Positions 22,217-34,311 of a stretch of DNA of 64,000 nt are shown piece by piece (the stretch's first letter is position 1; every line of letters starts with the position of its first letter). The stretch is from contig NC_091119.1 of assembly GCF_040183065.1 (NCBI RefSeq), forward strand, positions 102,745,274 to 102,809,273, given 5' to 3'. The notes under the pieces are model-generated. The model saw nothing but the letters and a program-made list of their open reading frames with translations. It had not been told where the DNA came from and did not search any database. The position numbers were made by a program, and so were the translations under genes. Source of the DNA: Periplaneta americana (lineage: Eukaryota; Arthropoda; Insecta; Blattodea; Blattidae).

Positions 22217-22660
22217 ATGGGTCATTCCTGTTGTGTGTCTGGTTAGAAATCGAACTATGGCAAAGCACCATATATTACAGTTTTTAAATTTCGTTAAGAG
22301 AAAACATTGAGGGGAAAGTGGCTGAAGAATATACAACGTAATAATTTTGAAGTGAATGATAAAACAGTATGTGTTATATATTTCAAACTTAAGTTTGTGG
22401 TTAGAGAAGATATTTTCCCTTTGCTGAATAGTGAACTTATTCGTGTTCCTCTGAAAATTCCAAACAAACCTGACTAATGATGGTTATCCTATAATTTTTC
22501 CTAATCATTCATCTTATCTCGCAGTGAAACTTAGCAAAGAAAGAAAAGATTCTGAAGAGCGTGTACAGCAGATTTTACAGAAAGATGAGAATAACTTTAT
22601 TGAATGGTATCAACAAGATATCATTGCAAATTTTGATTAGGCTATTTCACAAGTGAAATT
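22217..22660 (+). pseudogene. THAP-domain transposase, N-terminal relic
   Basis: From ATG 22217 the sequence reads MGHSCCVSG, a stop in place of Cys, then KSNYGKAPYITVFKF. Another stop is followed by GKWLKNIQRNNFEVNDKTVC, then ELIRVPLKIP. Beyond a frameshift come LSKERKDSEERVQQIL and KDENNFIEWYQQDII. The C-x-x-C start, invariant Trp, C..H-type end and VP residue order are those of a THAP zinc finger, the DNA-binding domain of P-element and THAP9-type transposases. At least two stops and one frameshift break it, and no catalytic domain was recognised downstream. Confidence 0.75.
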
Positions 22661-23376
22661 ACGGGAAAAGACATTAATCCATTCATAACTATCATCAAGG
22701 AAGATTACATCTTTTTCATTAAAATAGATTAACTTATGATGGATATACGTAGTGATGTACACCATCTGTGTCATTGAGTTTTAAAGTTTCGAGTAATTTA
22801 GATGTGACTTGAAATGTGACAGCTGGAGCAAATTTGATAATTTGGTGAGTTACCTTGTTAATTCTAATAATCATACTATGTCAGTCTCTGAAAGAATGCT
22901 TATATTGTGAAATTTATCGACTCATGCAAGTACTGATTAGCAACAATTACGAGTCTGAATTTTTTAAGTTAAAATCTGAGAGTTGCTATGATAACATTAA
23001 GAATTCAGTTCATTGAAAACTCTGTAAGCTAATATAGTAGATGGTGGATGAAGTTGTGGTGTGCCTTTGTTTAAAGTTGTTAAAAAATGTGTAAAAGTGT
23101 TAGCTAACATATTTAACTATACCAAAGTTTTTAATAACAAAAAAGTGTCCAAGGAACTGGCAAAAAAGAAAAAAACTGAAAGTCAGTCAAAGAAGAAAAG
23201 TTACTGACGAACTTGGAACCAAAGTAAAAATGCACAAGAAATGTGAACTTGGCAACAAGTAAATAGGGCTATGTCAGGTAATCTGCATTTTCCATTTTTT
23301 TTTTTTTTTGCACATCAGTTACTTTGTTTACATTCTGTTTTTTTCTAGTAGCCTGTATACGATGGATAGTATACTA
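22661..23376. other. Probable continuation of the THAP relic
   Basis: Lysine-rich, AT-rich DNA with many stops, possibly the decayed middle of the THAP-bearing transposon. No motif could be named. A T-run lies at 23295-23309. Confidence 0.35.
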
Positions 23377-23998
23377 GAAAGTCGACAGCAATTGGGAAGG
23401 CGGTCGTCTGCTAACGTTTGCGTCGAGAGAGACAGATAGAGAGAGCAAGGCAGCGTACAACATTGCCACATCGCACTTACACGTGTGTGCAATACAAATA
23501 GCGCAGGAGAGAATTTAAATTCTCAAAAGATAATAATGACCTTAGCGTTGTTTACTGTAAGCATGACACCAAACAATCCCCCTTTCCTTTATTAACAGCG
23601 TTCTTTGCACTGTTCCCAATCCCACACCACATGCTTCTGCAGTCGTTTCTTGTGCGTTGGCAACGTTGCAGCCATCACCATGATGGCCGGCAGCATTCTG
23701 CTCGTCAGCATTTTAAAAATAATTATACACCTTAAACACTATTTCCCGCGCCTGCTTGTGCAATACTTGTCTTTTTACAATCTCTCCTTTCATTTATTTA
23801 TTTACCTTACACACATAAGTTATTATGTCAGTTTTATTTATTCAGTGTATTGAAACACTCACAGTGAACAAACGGACTCGGGAAGCACTTGTTACAGACT
23901 GATTCCGATTGGTTCTACTGTACCGCCTTGTGACGTCACATACCAGAAATGCTATGGAGCATATAGCAGACGATCTCCTTCCTAAATGCTGCCGACTC
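23377..23998 (-). mobile_element. Tc1-like (IS630) non-autonomous element
   Basis: Left end GAAAGTCGACAGCAATTGGG; right end, read inward, GAGTCGGCAGCATTTAGG with a 2-base gap. The arms are about 40 bp, flanked by TA (23375-23376 and 23999-24000). The 622-bp element keeps only an N-terminal transposase scrap. The element at 36.3-37.4 kb has a related terminus (GAAAG after CTA) and the same N-terminal domain, so both belong to one broad family. Confidence 0.75.
23560..23790 (-). pseudogene. IS630-type transposase N-terminal DNA-binding relic
   Basis: On the minus strand, KQAREIVFKVYNYF is followed by a stop, NADEQN, and TTAEACGVGLGTVQRT, a helix-turn-helix of the kind starting Tc1-like transposases. 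The element at 36.9 kb has RQAREMVCNVRDYFEKE and STAEALKIGKNTIVK at the same places. No DDE domain remains. Confidence 0.65.
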
Positions 23999-25229
23999 TA
24001 GTTGATTGAGCTGTTTTTATGCATGCAGTTGTGATTTAACGTAATCAGTAATATTAGACTATTTCGTTATAAGTGAAATGCGTAGTTGTGAAAAATAACT
24101 CCCGGTCGAAGGTTTCTTGTAGAATTTATGCCTAAATAATTTCAAAGCGTTTTCTCATAAGTTATGCCTGTTTGTACAGTGGTAAGTTACCTGTAACTTA
24201 TATTATAGAATAGTTTCCATTTGAGTCTGATCTTGTATATTGTCAGCTGACCATCTTCGATGGCTGCCATGTTTTTTTCTATGTTATAGTAGAGTCTAGT
24301 AGGCTATATACAGTCACGAAGCTCAATACGTAGGAAATATGCATCCATAGATAGTTGCTAACCACTAGGATTACTACTATAGCCTCGTCACAGACAATGC
24401 GAAATAGTACCGGCACAGTCTATTGTTCCTAGTACCCTCAACAACTCAAGGTTCGTGAATGTATATACTAGTCTGTGTAATGGAATCTGGTCTTGCCCTA
24501 ACCCTCTAGCCCAAAGAGTTTGTAATACTTACTAGAGACACATACCCATGAGTGACAGGCAAGGAAAATGTCACATCCGTCCCATCGCTTTCAAGCATTT
24601 TGCCTTGGCTCGCTCTCTCCTTTATTTTTATCCTCGAAGGTTGAACCCAACGAGTCTTCTGAGCTCGTGGGTTGAATGTGTTATGGTTGTTACATGGACT
24701 GAACATTTCATTTCTGCTTTCTTTTATTACTGTTCATCATATTCACCAACAGATAAGGATACTGTATGGTTCCTATGGAGCCATTAAAAAGAGTTGTCTC
24801 AGGAGGATAGGATGAGACGAAAAGTAGGCCTATATTGCATCTTGTGAATCTTATTTCATAACTCGAATATCCAATTTTTACTAACACTTATTTATTTTTA
24901 ATAGTCGTCACTAAACTCATGACCAGAAGTCTCTTTCCTTTTGTAAAGAGGTACAAAATGGAAGATGGTTGGTATTGCATCAGCCAGTAAACGTCTCCTC
25001 TCGTTTACAAAATAGCCTACATGCATTTATTCTCGAAGTGTGCAGAACATAAAATACTATGTGTTGTGGGATACCATTGATTTGTCTTCATTTTCAGAGT
25101 CCATGGATATCCAGAGTATCGCAATCCTTTGCGCCGGAAATACCAACAAATCACCCATTGTTATTCCCGTGGGCGCTATTTTCCATACCACTCCATTAGA
25201 ACTATAATAGATAAATGATTAAACAGAGA
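23999..25229. other. No gene seen
   Basis: Moderately AT-rich DNA. Overlapping frames near 24506-24787 on both strands are uninformative. Confidence 0.4.
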
Positions 25230-26300
25230 AAAAGCAGCATATCTAGGATTCCTGGGTTTACACTCAGCTTTTGATGAAGTTCCTAGAGAAGAGATGTGGA
25301 AAGCTCTGAGGAAGAAAGAAACCCCTAAGAAGCTGATGAGAGCTATGCAATCAGTATTTCAAAAGGTAGAAGGAGTAGTATGTATGGATGGTCAGGTACA
25401 TTTGACATGAGGGGACAGTTTAAGCCCACTACTGTTCATCATCTTTGTGGATGAAATAATGACATGTAAAGCCAGAATGGATGAATCTGTAGCTTAGTTG
25501 GGATGTGGAAAATGAGACCAGTATATGTACAGGCTTTAGTATATTGTGCGCATAACAGATGCAGAGAGCAAACTACAGAAGGCAGTGACGGAATGGATGG
25601 AAACATTGACAAAAAGGGGCATGAGAGTTAATATGAAGAAAAGTCAAGTTATGATGATTACAAGGACGGAGGAAAATATAGAGATCATGTGCTTAGGACA
25701 AAAATTAGAACCTGTTGAGTCCTACAACTACCTCAGAACCGAATATGCCGAACAGAAAAACTCCAACTAGAAGTCCGTAACAGGGTCCAAAAGGCAACCT
25801 CGGCATACTTCGCAATTAATGACATTATATTTGGCAAGTCAGAGTTGGAAAAGAAAACAAAGACTAGAGTTCAGAAAGCAATTATATAACCAATACTAAT
25901 ATATGGATGGGAGAGCTGGGTCTTAACAGTTTGAATGCTGTACAGATGAAGGTACCAAGGAGAACAGCATGTGAAACTAGGAGAGATCGGAACACATCAG
26001 AGAGGAATTGCAACAAGAACCAGTAGGCTAGTCAAAAGAACAGAAGAACAGCAGTTGAGGTGATATGGACACGTCCAAAGGAAGGAAGACAAGGCAGTTT
26101 GCAGAAGCTAAACCCAGGAAAGTCGCCTGAAAGGGAGGCCAAGAATAATGTGGGAAGAAGTTATCAAGGAGATAGTCGAAAAAAGACGGAAGTCGATGGC
26201 ACAAATAAAACTTCTTACAGCTGACTGGGAACAATATAAGAAATGGATCAGAGGCAAGCCCTCCACGCTGCTCTGGTGGGAATCAGGAGGTAGTGAAAGA
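25230..26300 (+). pseudogene. Non-LTR retrotransposon reverse transcriptase, decayed
   Basis: The sequence reads LGFLGLHSAFDEVPREEMW (RT motif with the first catalytic Asp in AFDEVP), GDSLSPLLFIIFVDEIM (about 25420-25465), a degenerate YADD region near 25535, and ESKLQKAVTEWMETLTKRGM (from about 25565). The distal domain follows, then a C-terminal piece, RPRIMWEEVIKEIVEKRRKS (about 26135-26190). Several stops (near 25408 and 25494) and frameshifts break it. It is a different LINE family from those at 16.4 and 47.3 kb. The 5' endonuclease part is missing. Confidence 0.8.
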
Positions 26301-26536
26301 AGAAGAAAAGGAAGCTATTTTCCGTATATAGTCGTATAGGAAATGAATGTAGCCTAAATCAGAGACAAATATTTTTAATTTTAAGGACCACGGACTCTGG
26401 CCTAAATTGAGTTTTACTTTAAACATTCGTATCTCAAGCCTGTTGAAATGGAATAACATTGGTGGCCTACTAGCTGATTGCGTTACTCTAGGTGTCCACA
26501 GATTCTGTTCATTTTCTAAACCCACTGCTTCCTTAA

Positions 26537-29500
26537 GGGAGGCGATGGGTGAAATACCTATTTTCTATATTTCGTTAGCTAGAGACTTGATTTTTTGTAT
26601 ACATACTCCCATTGATATCAGTAGTGATGTGTTTAAGTTTCGTGTTAATACGATCAGTAGTTTGACAAAAAATTTGCATAATTTCAAAATGCTACTTCTC
26701 CTCCAAAATTGAAGAACCAGGTCTGAATTTTTTTTACAACAGCTTTGATCTCTTTAGAAAGTTTCTATGTTGTCACATTTTTTAGTTTTACCTTGTGAAA
26801 AGAGGAAAAAAAAAATCCTATTCATATTCAAATTTTTTAAAATTTGCAGAGTACATGCACACATTTTATTTTTTTATTCACAAATTATTTACTTTTTTGA
26901 AAAAGTTGCAACATACGTTTCTTAAGTATACTTTAGAGCACTTGTAGCAAAAATTACAACTTCTTAGCATAACATTTGTGGAAGCCTTAGCAATGTGAAT
27001 GCAGAGAAATGAGCTAAAATAAAAAGTGTGGAAAAATGAGTTTAAAAGTTTGCATGCATTTCAAACTTAAAAGAAAATATACAGGCCTTGTTAAAAGTGT
27101 CCAGCTTTGTATGTAGTGCCCTCTGTCCTCTTAGCAGCTTCTAGAAGTCGTCGTTTGGCAGATTTGATCGCCTGACGGTAGTGCTGGAACTTTTTTGTAG
27201 CTCGAAGCTTCGCTTTCACTACACGTCCTCAGTCACGGCGAACTCCTAGAGCTACTGTTTTATCTCCAGTAGGCAATCCAGCAGCTTCTTGGAGACTGAG
27301 GACAGTTTTTGTGCAGCCAGCATTGAATTTGCATACTGCCAGGTCCACTGCTAGGTCCACTCTCCTCTTCGAACCAAAGGAGTCCTTCGGACAGTGTCTC
27401 CATATGACACTATGCAGACTTTCGTTGGTATTTTGTGTTAGACACTTTAAACACCTCTCAAGCAGTGTATTTGATGCCAGCCTTTGATACACGGGCATCA
27501 TCTTTGCAAGTACAGCTTCTTTGAGAGGTGTACCAACGTTGTCTTTATGAGGGCCTGGTTGCTTACCCTGTGCGACTGCCCTCTGATAGAAGCACCAACT
27601 TTCTGTGCCAACAGGGCAATTGCCATGCTGGGGCTTCTCATCAGTGGAAATGCTGTGAAACAAAGTGGCATATATTGCACTCTTCATGGCCAATAGATTA
27701 CCACGGTTGTCGAGGATTGCCTTTTGGTAATACTTCTGAAGTTTGGCAATAGTCATCGCTTTCAACGTACCATGTCTCCGACCACCTAATTTACATCCAC
27801 GAGTTCTCCATTCACTCACAGCTTTCCTGAGGGCAGTGCCCTGCCTTTTTCCTATGTGGTTGATACACTCTTCCTTCTTGATAGCAACCGAGGCCCCGTA
27901 TGGCTTTTCGTCAGAAAGTCTCTTGTATGTAGAGGCTCTCCATCGGAAAGGATTGTTGTGTATCTAAGGCCATACTGTTCTGACCTTTTCCATAGGATTA
28001 AGGCTGCTTCTGCTTCCATAGCTCCTGATGACCCCTCGTGATTTATATCACATTCAGGGGCATGGACAGCATACCAGACCCTAAAATCTGTGATGGGCAT
28101 GCATCTCTTGGCGATCATGCACCTGTAACAGTGTTTGCTCATGACAGTGTAATCAAGAACAAACTCTGTTAGCAAGTCAATTACACTGCCTACACCATAC
28201 ATGGAACTATGTCCACGTGTGAGCCATGTCCCATCAAAACTGACTGAAATATCTGATATTTCAGGTACAGCTGTATCTACAATGAGGTCGCTATAAGCTT
28301 TCCTTACCTCAAGTCTAGCATCATGGAGAACACTGTCAACAACACATTCAGAGGCCTTCTTCATTACAGCTGCATGGTCATTGAATGTAGATTTGTTCAT
28401 CACAGACATATTCATGACCATGGCAAACTGTTCTAATTCAGAGTACCCCTGACCTGCATTCACGAAGGACTGGACAATCCTCTGGTTCACGTCGAAGCCC
28501 GGTCTCCTGGATTTATCCTCACGACGCCTCGAGGAATAAATTGAAGACTTTGTCTCTCCACAAACCCTACACACTAAATCTAACTTGTGGCTGAACCCAT
28601 GTTTTTCATCACAAAGTACTATGTACAAAGACTTACAATTACAGTCACTACATTTCAAGTCAGAGACTAGGCCTGACAACAAACTACTATCTACCAATAA
28701 ATATTTACACTGTTCATTATTAACACTATATACATTCTGACAACTAATTTCTAGTTGGTTTTGTCTCAGATTCCTTTCTGCACTATTGTTCTCTACACTA
28801 GGCCTACTTGAAATGGTTTCTACACTACTAGTAGTATGTTCTACATGAGGCCTACTATTTACAACTCGAGTTTTTTCTTTTTCTCGCCTTTTCTTTACCA
28901 TGTTCAGACAACGTTGTCTCACTTTCTTACTTCTAGGCATGTTGAATTTGTAATAGCTTATAACCTAAACGTACACGTGACTACACTTCACACAGCGATA
29001 AAATACTATTTACACAAATAAATATACCTTACATGTACACTATACTCTACTATACTACACTATACTACTGTAAGAAAACTAACGAAATAAATATATTTAG
29101 AAAAGTATTTTAAACGTTCAATTAAAACTCAAACTTTTGTAACAACACAACACACTTTCTTTGTATACAAACATTCACTTCGAAGTTATAAGATCTACAA
29201 CCTCTTACACATCTGTTTTTGAACTTACATCGCTCTGCCATCTATTGGTGCATCTATGGTAATTCCTAAACCAGTCACAATGACTCGGCAAGCCACTTAT
29301 AGAACCTTAAAACCTTCATTTTCAGATGCAAAATCCGTGATAATAAAAGGGAGCAACAAGTTCAGTGCGGGCCACGCCTTCACGGGAGAATTTAAAGAGC
29401 GCAGCCTTTTAAAGATGGCGTAATTAATGACACAACCGCCGTAGAGTTCTAAAACTCTGCCAAAGTGTAAAGTAGGCTTCATTACTTCATTTTCTACAAA

Positions 29501-29556
29501 AAACGAAAAATTCAATTTTTCACCAAAAATTACGAAATTTTCACCCATCTCCTCCC
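26537..29556 (-). mobile_element. Kolobok-type DNA transposon with TTAA target duplication
   Basis: Left end GGGAGGCGATGGGTGAAAT (26537-26555); right end, read inward, GGGAGGAGATGGGTGAAAA. Both are flanked directly by TTAA (26533-26536 and 29557-29560). TTAA duplications are found in the Kolobok and piggyBac superfamilies. The encoded transposase is not piggyBac-like but belongs to the family called 'Mutator-like transposase domain', so Kolobok is the better fit. At 3020 bp the element appears full length, with a transposase gene broken in only two places. Confidence 0.82.
27091..28940 (-). pseudogene. Kolobok/Mutator-like DDE transposase, one frameshift and one stop
   Basis: It starts at ATG 28940 with a basic N-terminus (MPRSKKVRQRCLNMVKKRRE). 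CxxC pairs (C97/C100 and C124/C127) suggest zinc binding. The DDE core has D236 in SVSFDGTWLTRGHSSMYGVG, the HEGSSGAMEAEAA segment, and YGLRYTTILSDG. At about 27933-27942 one base appears lost exactly where the family has the second acidic residue (SDGD), and the frame shifts. It then continues as STYKRLSDEKPYG and TNESLHSVIWRHCPKDSFGS (the catalytic Glu is likely in NESLHS). A TGA at 27229-27231 interrupts the last part; reading on gives AAKRTEGTTYKAGHF and TAA at 27091-27093. The unbroken protein would be about 615 residues. Loss is recent enough that a single frameshift could be checked in other copies. Confidence 0.85.
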
Positions 29557-29929
29557 TTAACAACTTATTTCCCAACAGAAATCTGTAAAGCAATATACAT
29601 GTTACAGAATTTTTCTATCAATAACAACTGTTATAGGCTATTTATAGTACGCCGAATACTAAGTTATGGCAAACTACTTACTTGAAACATGATGTATTTT
29701 TTGTTTTGTCACTTCATTTGCTAAAGTTATAAGTAGAACACACAAGGGGCATCTTAATTAGGGGATTTAAAAATCTCCATTTGTGTATACACCTCCTTCT
29801 GCTGACCAGTTAAAACATGGAGTCCAGCACCACCCAGAGCACCACTCTATATCCTCACTTTTAGCTCGATGGTCTAGCCTGTATGGTCAGCTGCTAGTTT
29901 CTAGTCCCAACTGCTTGCCATGTTCATTA
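29557..29929. other. No gene seen
   Basis: Short AT-rich interval between the Kolobok-type element and the Penelope relic. Confidence 0.4.
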
Positions 29930-30235
29930 CAGGTTTCCACACTGTATTCAGCTGTATTCATCTAGTTGGATTTCGATGACTTCCTTGATGACTAGCTAGT
30001 TCCCAATAACCCTATGCCTTTTCCAAGATGGTGGTGGCATTGAAATCTATCTTGTGGCCCATTTCCTGGCTGTGTTGCGCTACTGCCGACTTATCGGGGT
30101 AATGTAGTCTTATGCTGCATTGATGTTCCTTGCAGTATTCCATAATGGTGCGTCCCGTCTGGCCAATATAGCATTTTCTGCACTCACAAGGTATTTTAAT
30201 AGACAGCATGTATACTAAGACCAAGGTCGTTCTTA
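29930..30235 (-). pseudogene. Penelope-like element, GIY-YIG endonuclease relic
   Basis: The 70-codon frame reads IPCECRKCYIGQTGRTI and continues ...HQCSIRLHYPDKSAVAQH then MGHKIDFNATTILEKA. The CYIGQTGR core and the His-rich spacing are those of the GIY-YIG nuclease fused to the reverse transcriptase of Penelope-like elements. A decayed REVIEIQLD-like continuation is seen to about 29930. No reverse transcriptase was recognised upstream. Confidence 0.82.
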
Positions 30236-30422
30236 ACTGGTCTCAGCAATTTTTTTTACTAAAGATTATTATTTCTTTGTTCCTACAGAATATAGCCTAT
30301 CTGTCCCAGTAATTGTTCTCAGTAAGTTCAGAACTTTCATGTCTTTCTTGACTTTTGAATAACTAGCCTATATTTTTTCTCCCTTGTGGCCTATAACTTA
30401 ATGTATTATTTTCATAGGATTT

Positions 30423-30438
30423 CCCCCCCCCCCCCCCC
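30423..30438. repeat. Poly-C tract
   Basis: A run of about 16 C residues, likely variable in length. Confidence 0.9.
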
Positions 30439-30477
30439 ACTCTACATGTTGCATCCAAGAGTTTCTGTAGGTTAATT

Positions 30478-30713
30478 GAAGGGTTCAGAACCATAGTGGG
30501 CCAAGCGCCATTTACTAAAACCATAAAAAACAATGGTTAAAATGAAGTTATTACCATAATTGAATGAAAATGTATAGCAAGTAAATATAAAGTATATACA
30601 TTAAAACTAAATGATGTCAGTCTTCATTAAACTATGGCATTCACTTAACTTTAACCCTTGCTTTCTCCATTTTTAATAAATGGCGTTTGGCCCACTATGG
30701 CTCCGGACCCTTC
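30478..30713. mobile_element. MITE with about 40-bp terminal inverted repeats
   Basis: Left arm GAAGGGTTCAGAACCATAGT then GGGCCAAGCGCCATTTA. The right arm is the inverse of GAAGGGTCCGGAGCCATAGT then GGGCCAAACGCCATTTA. It is 236 bp and AATT lies on both sides, which could be a target duplication or part of the arms. A stray match to the arm (CTTGGCCCACTATGGCTC) lies at about 60829-60846. Confidence 0.85.
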
Positions 30714-31248
30714 AATTGCTGATTGTATGCTGGTGACTAAGAGCCTAAACAAATATAACATTACAGTTAATTGATTCGTTTATTAGTTTACTTATACAAA
30801 AATCCGGAACATACCAGTATCCGCTTCCCTAGTACATTTTCAGAACACTGTAACAGAATATTTCTGATACCTAGTCCTGGAAAAATCGACCAAAATACTT
30901 CTTTCCCATACTCTTATAATGATAAAGTAAAACTCTTTATTCATTTCCTTTTTTGTGTATGTTTCAATATAGTAAAATCGTTGAATTAATCCCCTAGTGA
31001 CAGGATTTATCTTGTATTTTTTTAAACACACATCAAAGCTTGTAATGTCAAGCAGTGCTGTCAGATTTTCGTTGTAAAGAAAATCCTTAGATAAATTATA
31101 TTTATACCAACATCCATACACTGATTCGTACCACAACCATCTGCAGAAAACAAATTTTAAGCAATAAGATGACCTTTATTTAAAATTGAAACTAAAATTA
31201 TTATACATCTTGATTATACAACTTTTAACACTGTATCACTTCGGAATA

Positions 31249-31360
31249 TGTATTACATGTCTTTCTCGTGTTCTGTTCTGAAGCTGGCCCATAACAGGCT
31301 GAAACATGTTAACCAGGTACAGTAAAATTTAACACGAGAAAGACATATAATACATATTAC
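31249..31360. repeat. Foldback with hammerhead-like centre
   Basis: Arms of about 28 bp (ACATGTCTTTCTCGTGTT and its inverse with one gap) flank CTGAAGCTGGCC..AGGCTGAAAC (31278-31305), the layout of the Penelope-type hammerhead motif. The last A of CUGANGA is C here. Confidence 0.5.
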
Positions 31361-32290
31361 AATTATTAACTTTTTTCGTCTATGTATCAACTCGATAGCC
31401 TATATCATAATAATCACAATGTTTTGTAATCGGCATGGAGTTTATATTGACACGTGAATTAAAATGTTAACTCATTAGTTAAACGTATGTTAAAGCTGCT
31501 TGTGATTGGAGCAAATCTGAGAAATCCTGATCATAAACAAGCTCTTATCTTACCTCTTCAAAGAAAAACGTCGTCTTTGACACTGCTGGGCAAACATGAG
31601 GCTACACGCAACTCAAACCCCCTTCAGCGAATTACTGGTATGTTTGGCAGCAGTGTGCAGCGTACATTTCCAAAAAAAAAAAAAAAGCATTGCTTCTTTA
31701 CGACTTTAATTTTCTTCCATAGCAAAGCTGGCATAACCTTTGACCTTCTCCCACAAATGGTGAAGTTGGAAAAATACCTTCAAAGTGGAGGGGTGCTGAC
31801 TTAGACGTGTGGCTGAGAATGCATCTATGTTATACAGTAGCCTACTTCACCTCCATCAGGATGATAACAGTTAAGGTTCAAGTTCATTTGAGCCTGTTCC
31901 TGTGTCTCAAGATGTCTTGATTTGACCATCATTGTTCAGGTGTTCGTCTATCTCGGAATTTCCACTAAAGTTAGTTGACTTTAAACAATGGCAGCAGAGA
32001 AAAATTCTGATTTAACGGTCAACAAATTTTGTAACAGATTTGAGTATTTTTGTCGGCGATGAAATTGATACAGTTGTGAACATTTTAAATTCATAACAGG
32101 CCTAGTTCACAAGTAAAACACAAATTTAATCTAGCCTATATAGGTAATATTTAAGTTTTACAGGTATATTATATAAGTGTCAATAAGCTGAGAATACAGA
32201 AGTTTATTGACTGTTTGCCATCAAAAAGCTTATCAATTGCTGAGTGAAGTGTATTCGCTAAATTAGCATGATGTGTTTGACAGTGTTACA
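31361..32290. other. No gene seen
   Basis: AT-rich. The plus frame 31487-31804 contains a lysine run from an A-tract and has no recognised similarity. Confidence 0.4.
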
Positions 32291-32345
32291 TAGGTGGACG
32301 TTTTCGGCAAATGTTTTGCCATCTTCAGATCATTTTGATATAAAT
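32291..32345 (-). other. Hammerhead-like motif of Penelope type
   Basis: On the minus strand, CTGAAGA (32322-32328) is followed by a hairpin pairing GGCAAA with TTTGCC and then GAAAAC (GAAA at 32302-32305). CUGANGA, stem II and GAAA are all intact here. GTTACA upstream could pair with TGTAAC downstream as an outer stem. Stems I and III are otherwise poor. Confidence 0.5.
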
Positions 32346-33659
32346 GTAACAATAGGCTATATGAACACATTACTGGATTAGCACACAGACAATGTAAAAA
32401 ATTAAAATAGTTAAAATAATTACTGCTAATTGATAAGTTGGTTAACATATAACAATGAAGAAAATTTTATCTTCCATTAATGCATTGTATGAAAAATGGT
32501 ATTGTTTGTAGCTATTTGTTTATGTTGAACATTCGTTGGCTCTTATAACTGATGTTAATAATGTTGTAGTTTTCCATAAGGAAGATTGTTGCAAGTTGTG
32601 TAAATCAACCAGGCCGTATGCAACTGCAAATATTCAAACGAAAAAAAAAAAACATGTGCTTAGCTAGTAATTAATAGTTTTCAATCTCTGCTTTAGGACT
32701 TGCGTGTGGTGTTGAAAGCTGCTAGGTTATATCGTTGAATGATGGACACAAGCAGGCTTACAAAGTGTGTATGAGGGTATTACGTCATACAGGGAAGGTT
32801 GAGTAAAATAATGTTGGAAGGCGCTAATTACGGAGGTTTGTAAATGTTGATGAATTTAAATAGGCCTAAATTAAACAAAGGATTGTGTACATTTGAAATT
32901 TGTTCGTTAAGAAGTGATATTCCTAAATTAAATTCTTTTGCAATATGGTATTCTTTGGTGGTTTCTATTTTGGAACACTTAATTATTTAAGATTTGTATA
33001 TAGTTAGGGCATCATGTGTGCAACGATGTTGGGGAGCAAACTGCCTTAAAAATGTACAAATTGTCTGAAAGGAATTATCATTTTCTCCTGGCCAAATCCA
33101 ATGTTTTGATGTGTTAGAATACATGTAAATTAGTAAGTGAACAATATCCTCCATCGTCCCATATGTGTAATACAATAGCATAATAATTTTTCTCTCTACT
33201 ATCTTCTTTTATACTCTCTTTTAAGTGAACAAAAAAAAATCCCCATTGTTCACAATAGTTGGTTTTGTTTCTAAAATTGAGCAATGCTCATTGCTTGATG
33301 GAAGAACAGTAACAAGTTCATTTGGTGTTGGCATTAATAGAGGTTTGACCCACAACTAAGGTGTCACATTTTTCTGCAATGGTAAAGTAGTGGAGGCTTT
33401 GCAAATTTGAAATGTAAGTCACTTATTCCCATCTAGCTTCTAACAGTCCTCTTACAGCTTCAGTTTTCAGCAGCATTAATATATTTCATTTTAATGCCAG
33501 GATCAATTTCTTTTGCGCAGTTATAGAACTCCTCTGGAGTAATAATATTGGCTTTTATACTTTTCACTGCAAGCTAACATCATCTGTGGTAGGAAGCAAA
33601 AAGGTTTCATTTTGCCTTTACAGCAAAGTCAGAAATTTTATTTTCACTTTGCTCATTAT
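32346..33659. other. No gene seen
   Basis: AT-rich DNA without recognisable coding or mobile features. Confidence 0.4.
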
Positions 33660-33839
33660 GGGCCGTATTCATAGACATTTTTAGCGCGGGCTTTCGGTGG
33701 ATGATCAGCATTTTTCGTATTCATAAACCAGCGTTAGCGATAGGATATGATTTGAATTCTGTACAAGTAACCAGTGGATAGCCGGGGCTAGCTTAGTACG
33801 CTCGTAGCACGTGCTGCGAAATGTCTATGAATAGCACCC
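33660..33839. mobile_element. MITE, 180 bp
   Basis: Left arm GGGCCGTATTCATAGACATT; right arm, read inward, GGGTGCTATTCATAGACATT. It is flanked by TAT on both sides (33657-33659 and 33840-33842). A 3-bp target duplication with GGG termini suggests the PIF/Harbinger group. The centre is GC-richer and lacks a reading frame. Confidence 0.85.
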
Positions 33840-34311
33840 TATATGTCTTGTGGGTAGATTTTCTTGTGACAAAGAAATTCTTTGCTTGAGGGCTCTTCCG
33901 TAAAATCAATTTTTGTGAGGGCTATTTGGTAATGCTTTACTTACTCTATTCAAAGACTTCCCCATAGTTCGTGGACATCTACAGTATAAGCAATTTTTTT
34001 TAGTGTTTCACATGCTGTGTATACTGTACTTTCTTATTTTTTAGTTTTTGCTTTTTTTTTCAGCCCAATTTCTCTTCTTTTAACATCTCTCTGTCACTCC
34101 TTTGCCAAATGTTTCAGATATTTTGATTGGCTAATCTTCAATCTTTTTCGAAACTCTGTTACTCTCTTGTTTGAACTCATCTGATATAAAAATAATAATG
34201 TTACTTCATCTCATAGGAAATTATAGATCCAATGACAGTATTATGGACATGCCATTAATGTCTCGCCCGTAACACTTTTTAAATAACTATTATATGTGGC
34301 CTAGGTTAAGG

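Noticed and set aside
31487-31804. 105-codon plus-strand frame
   Set aside because: Contains a poly-Lys run from an A-tract and no recognised domain; no codon or splice support.
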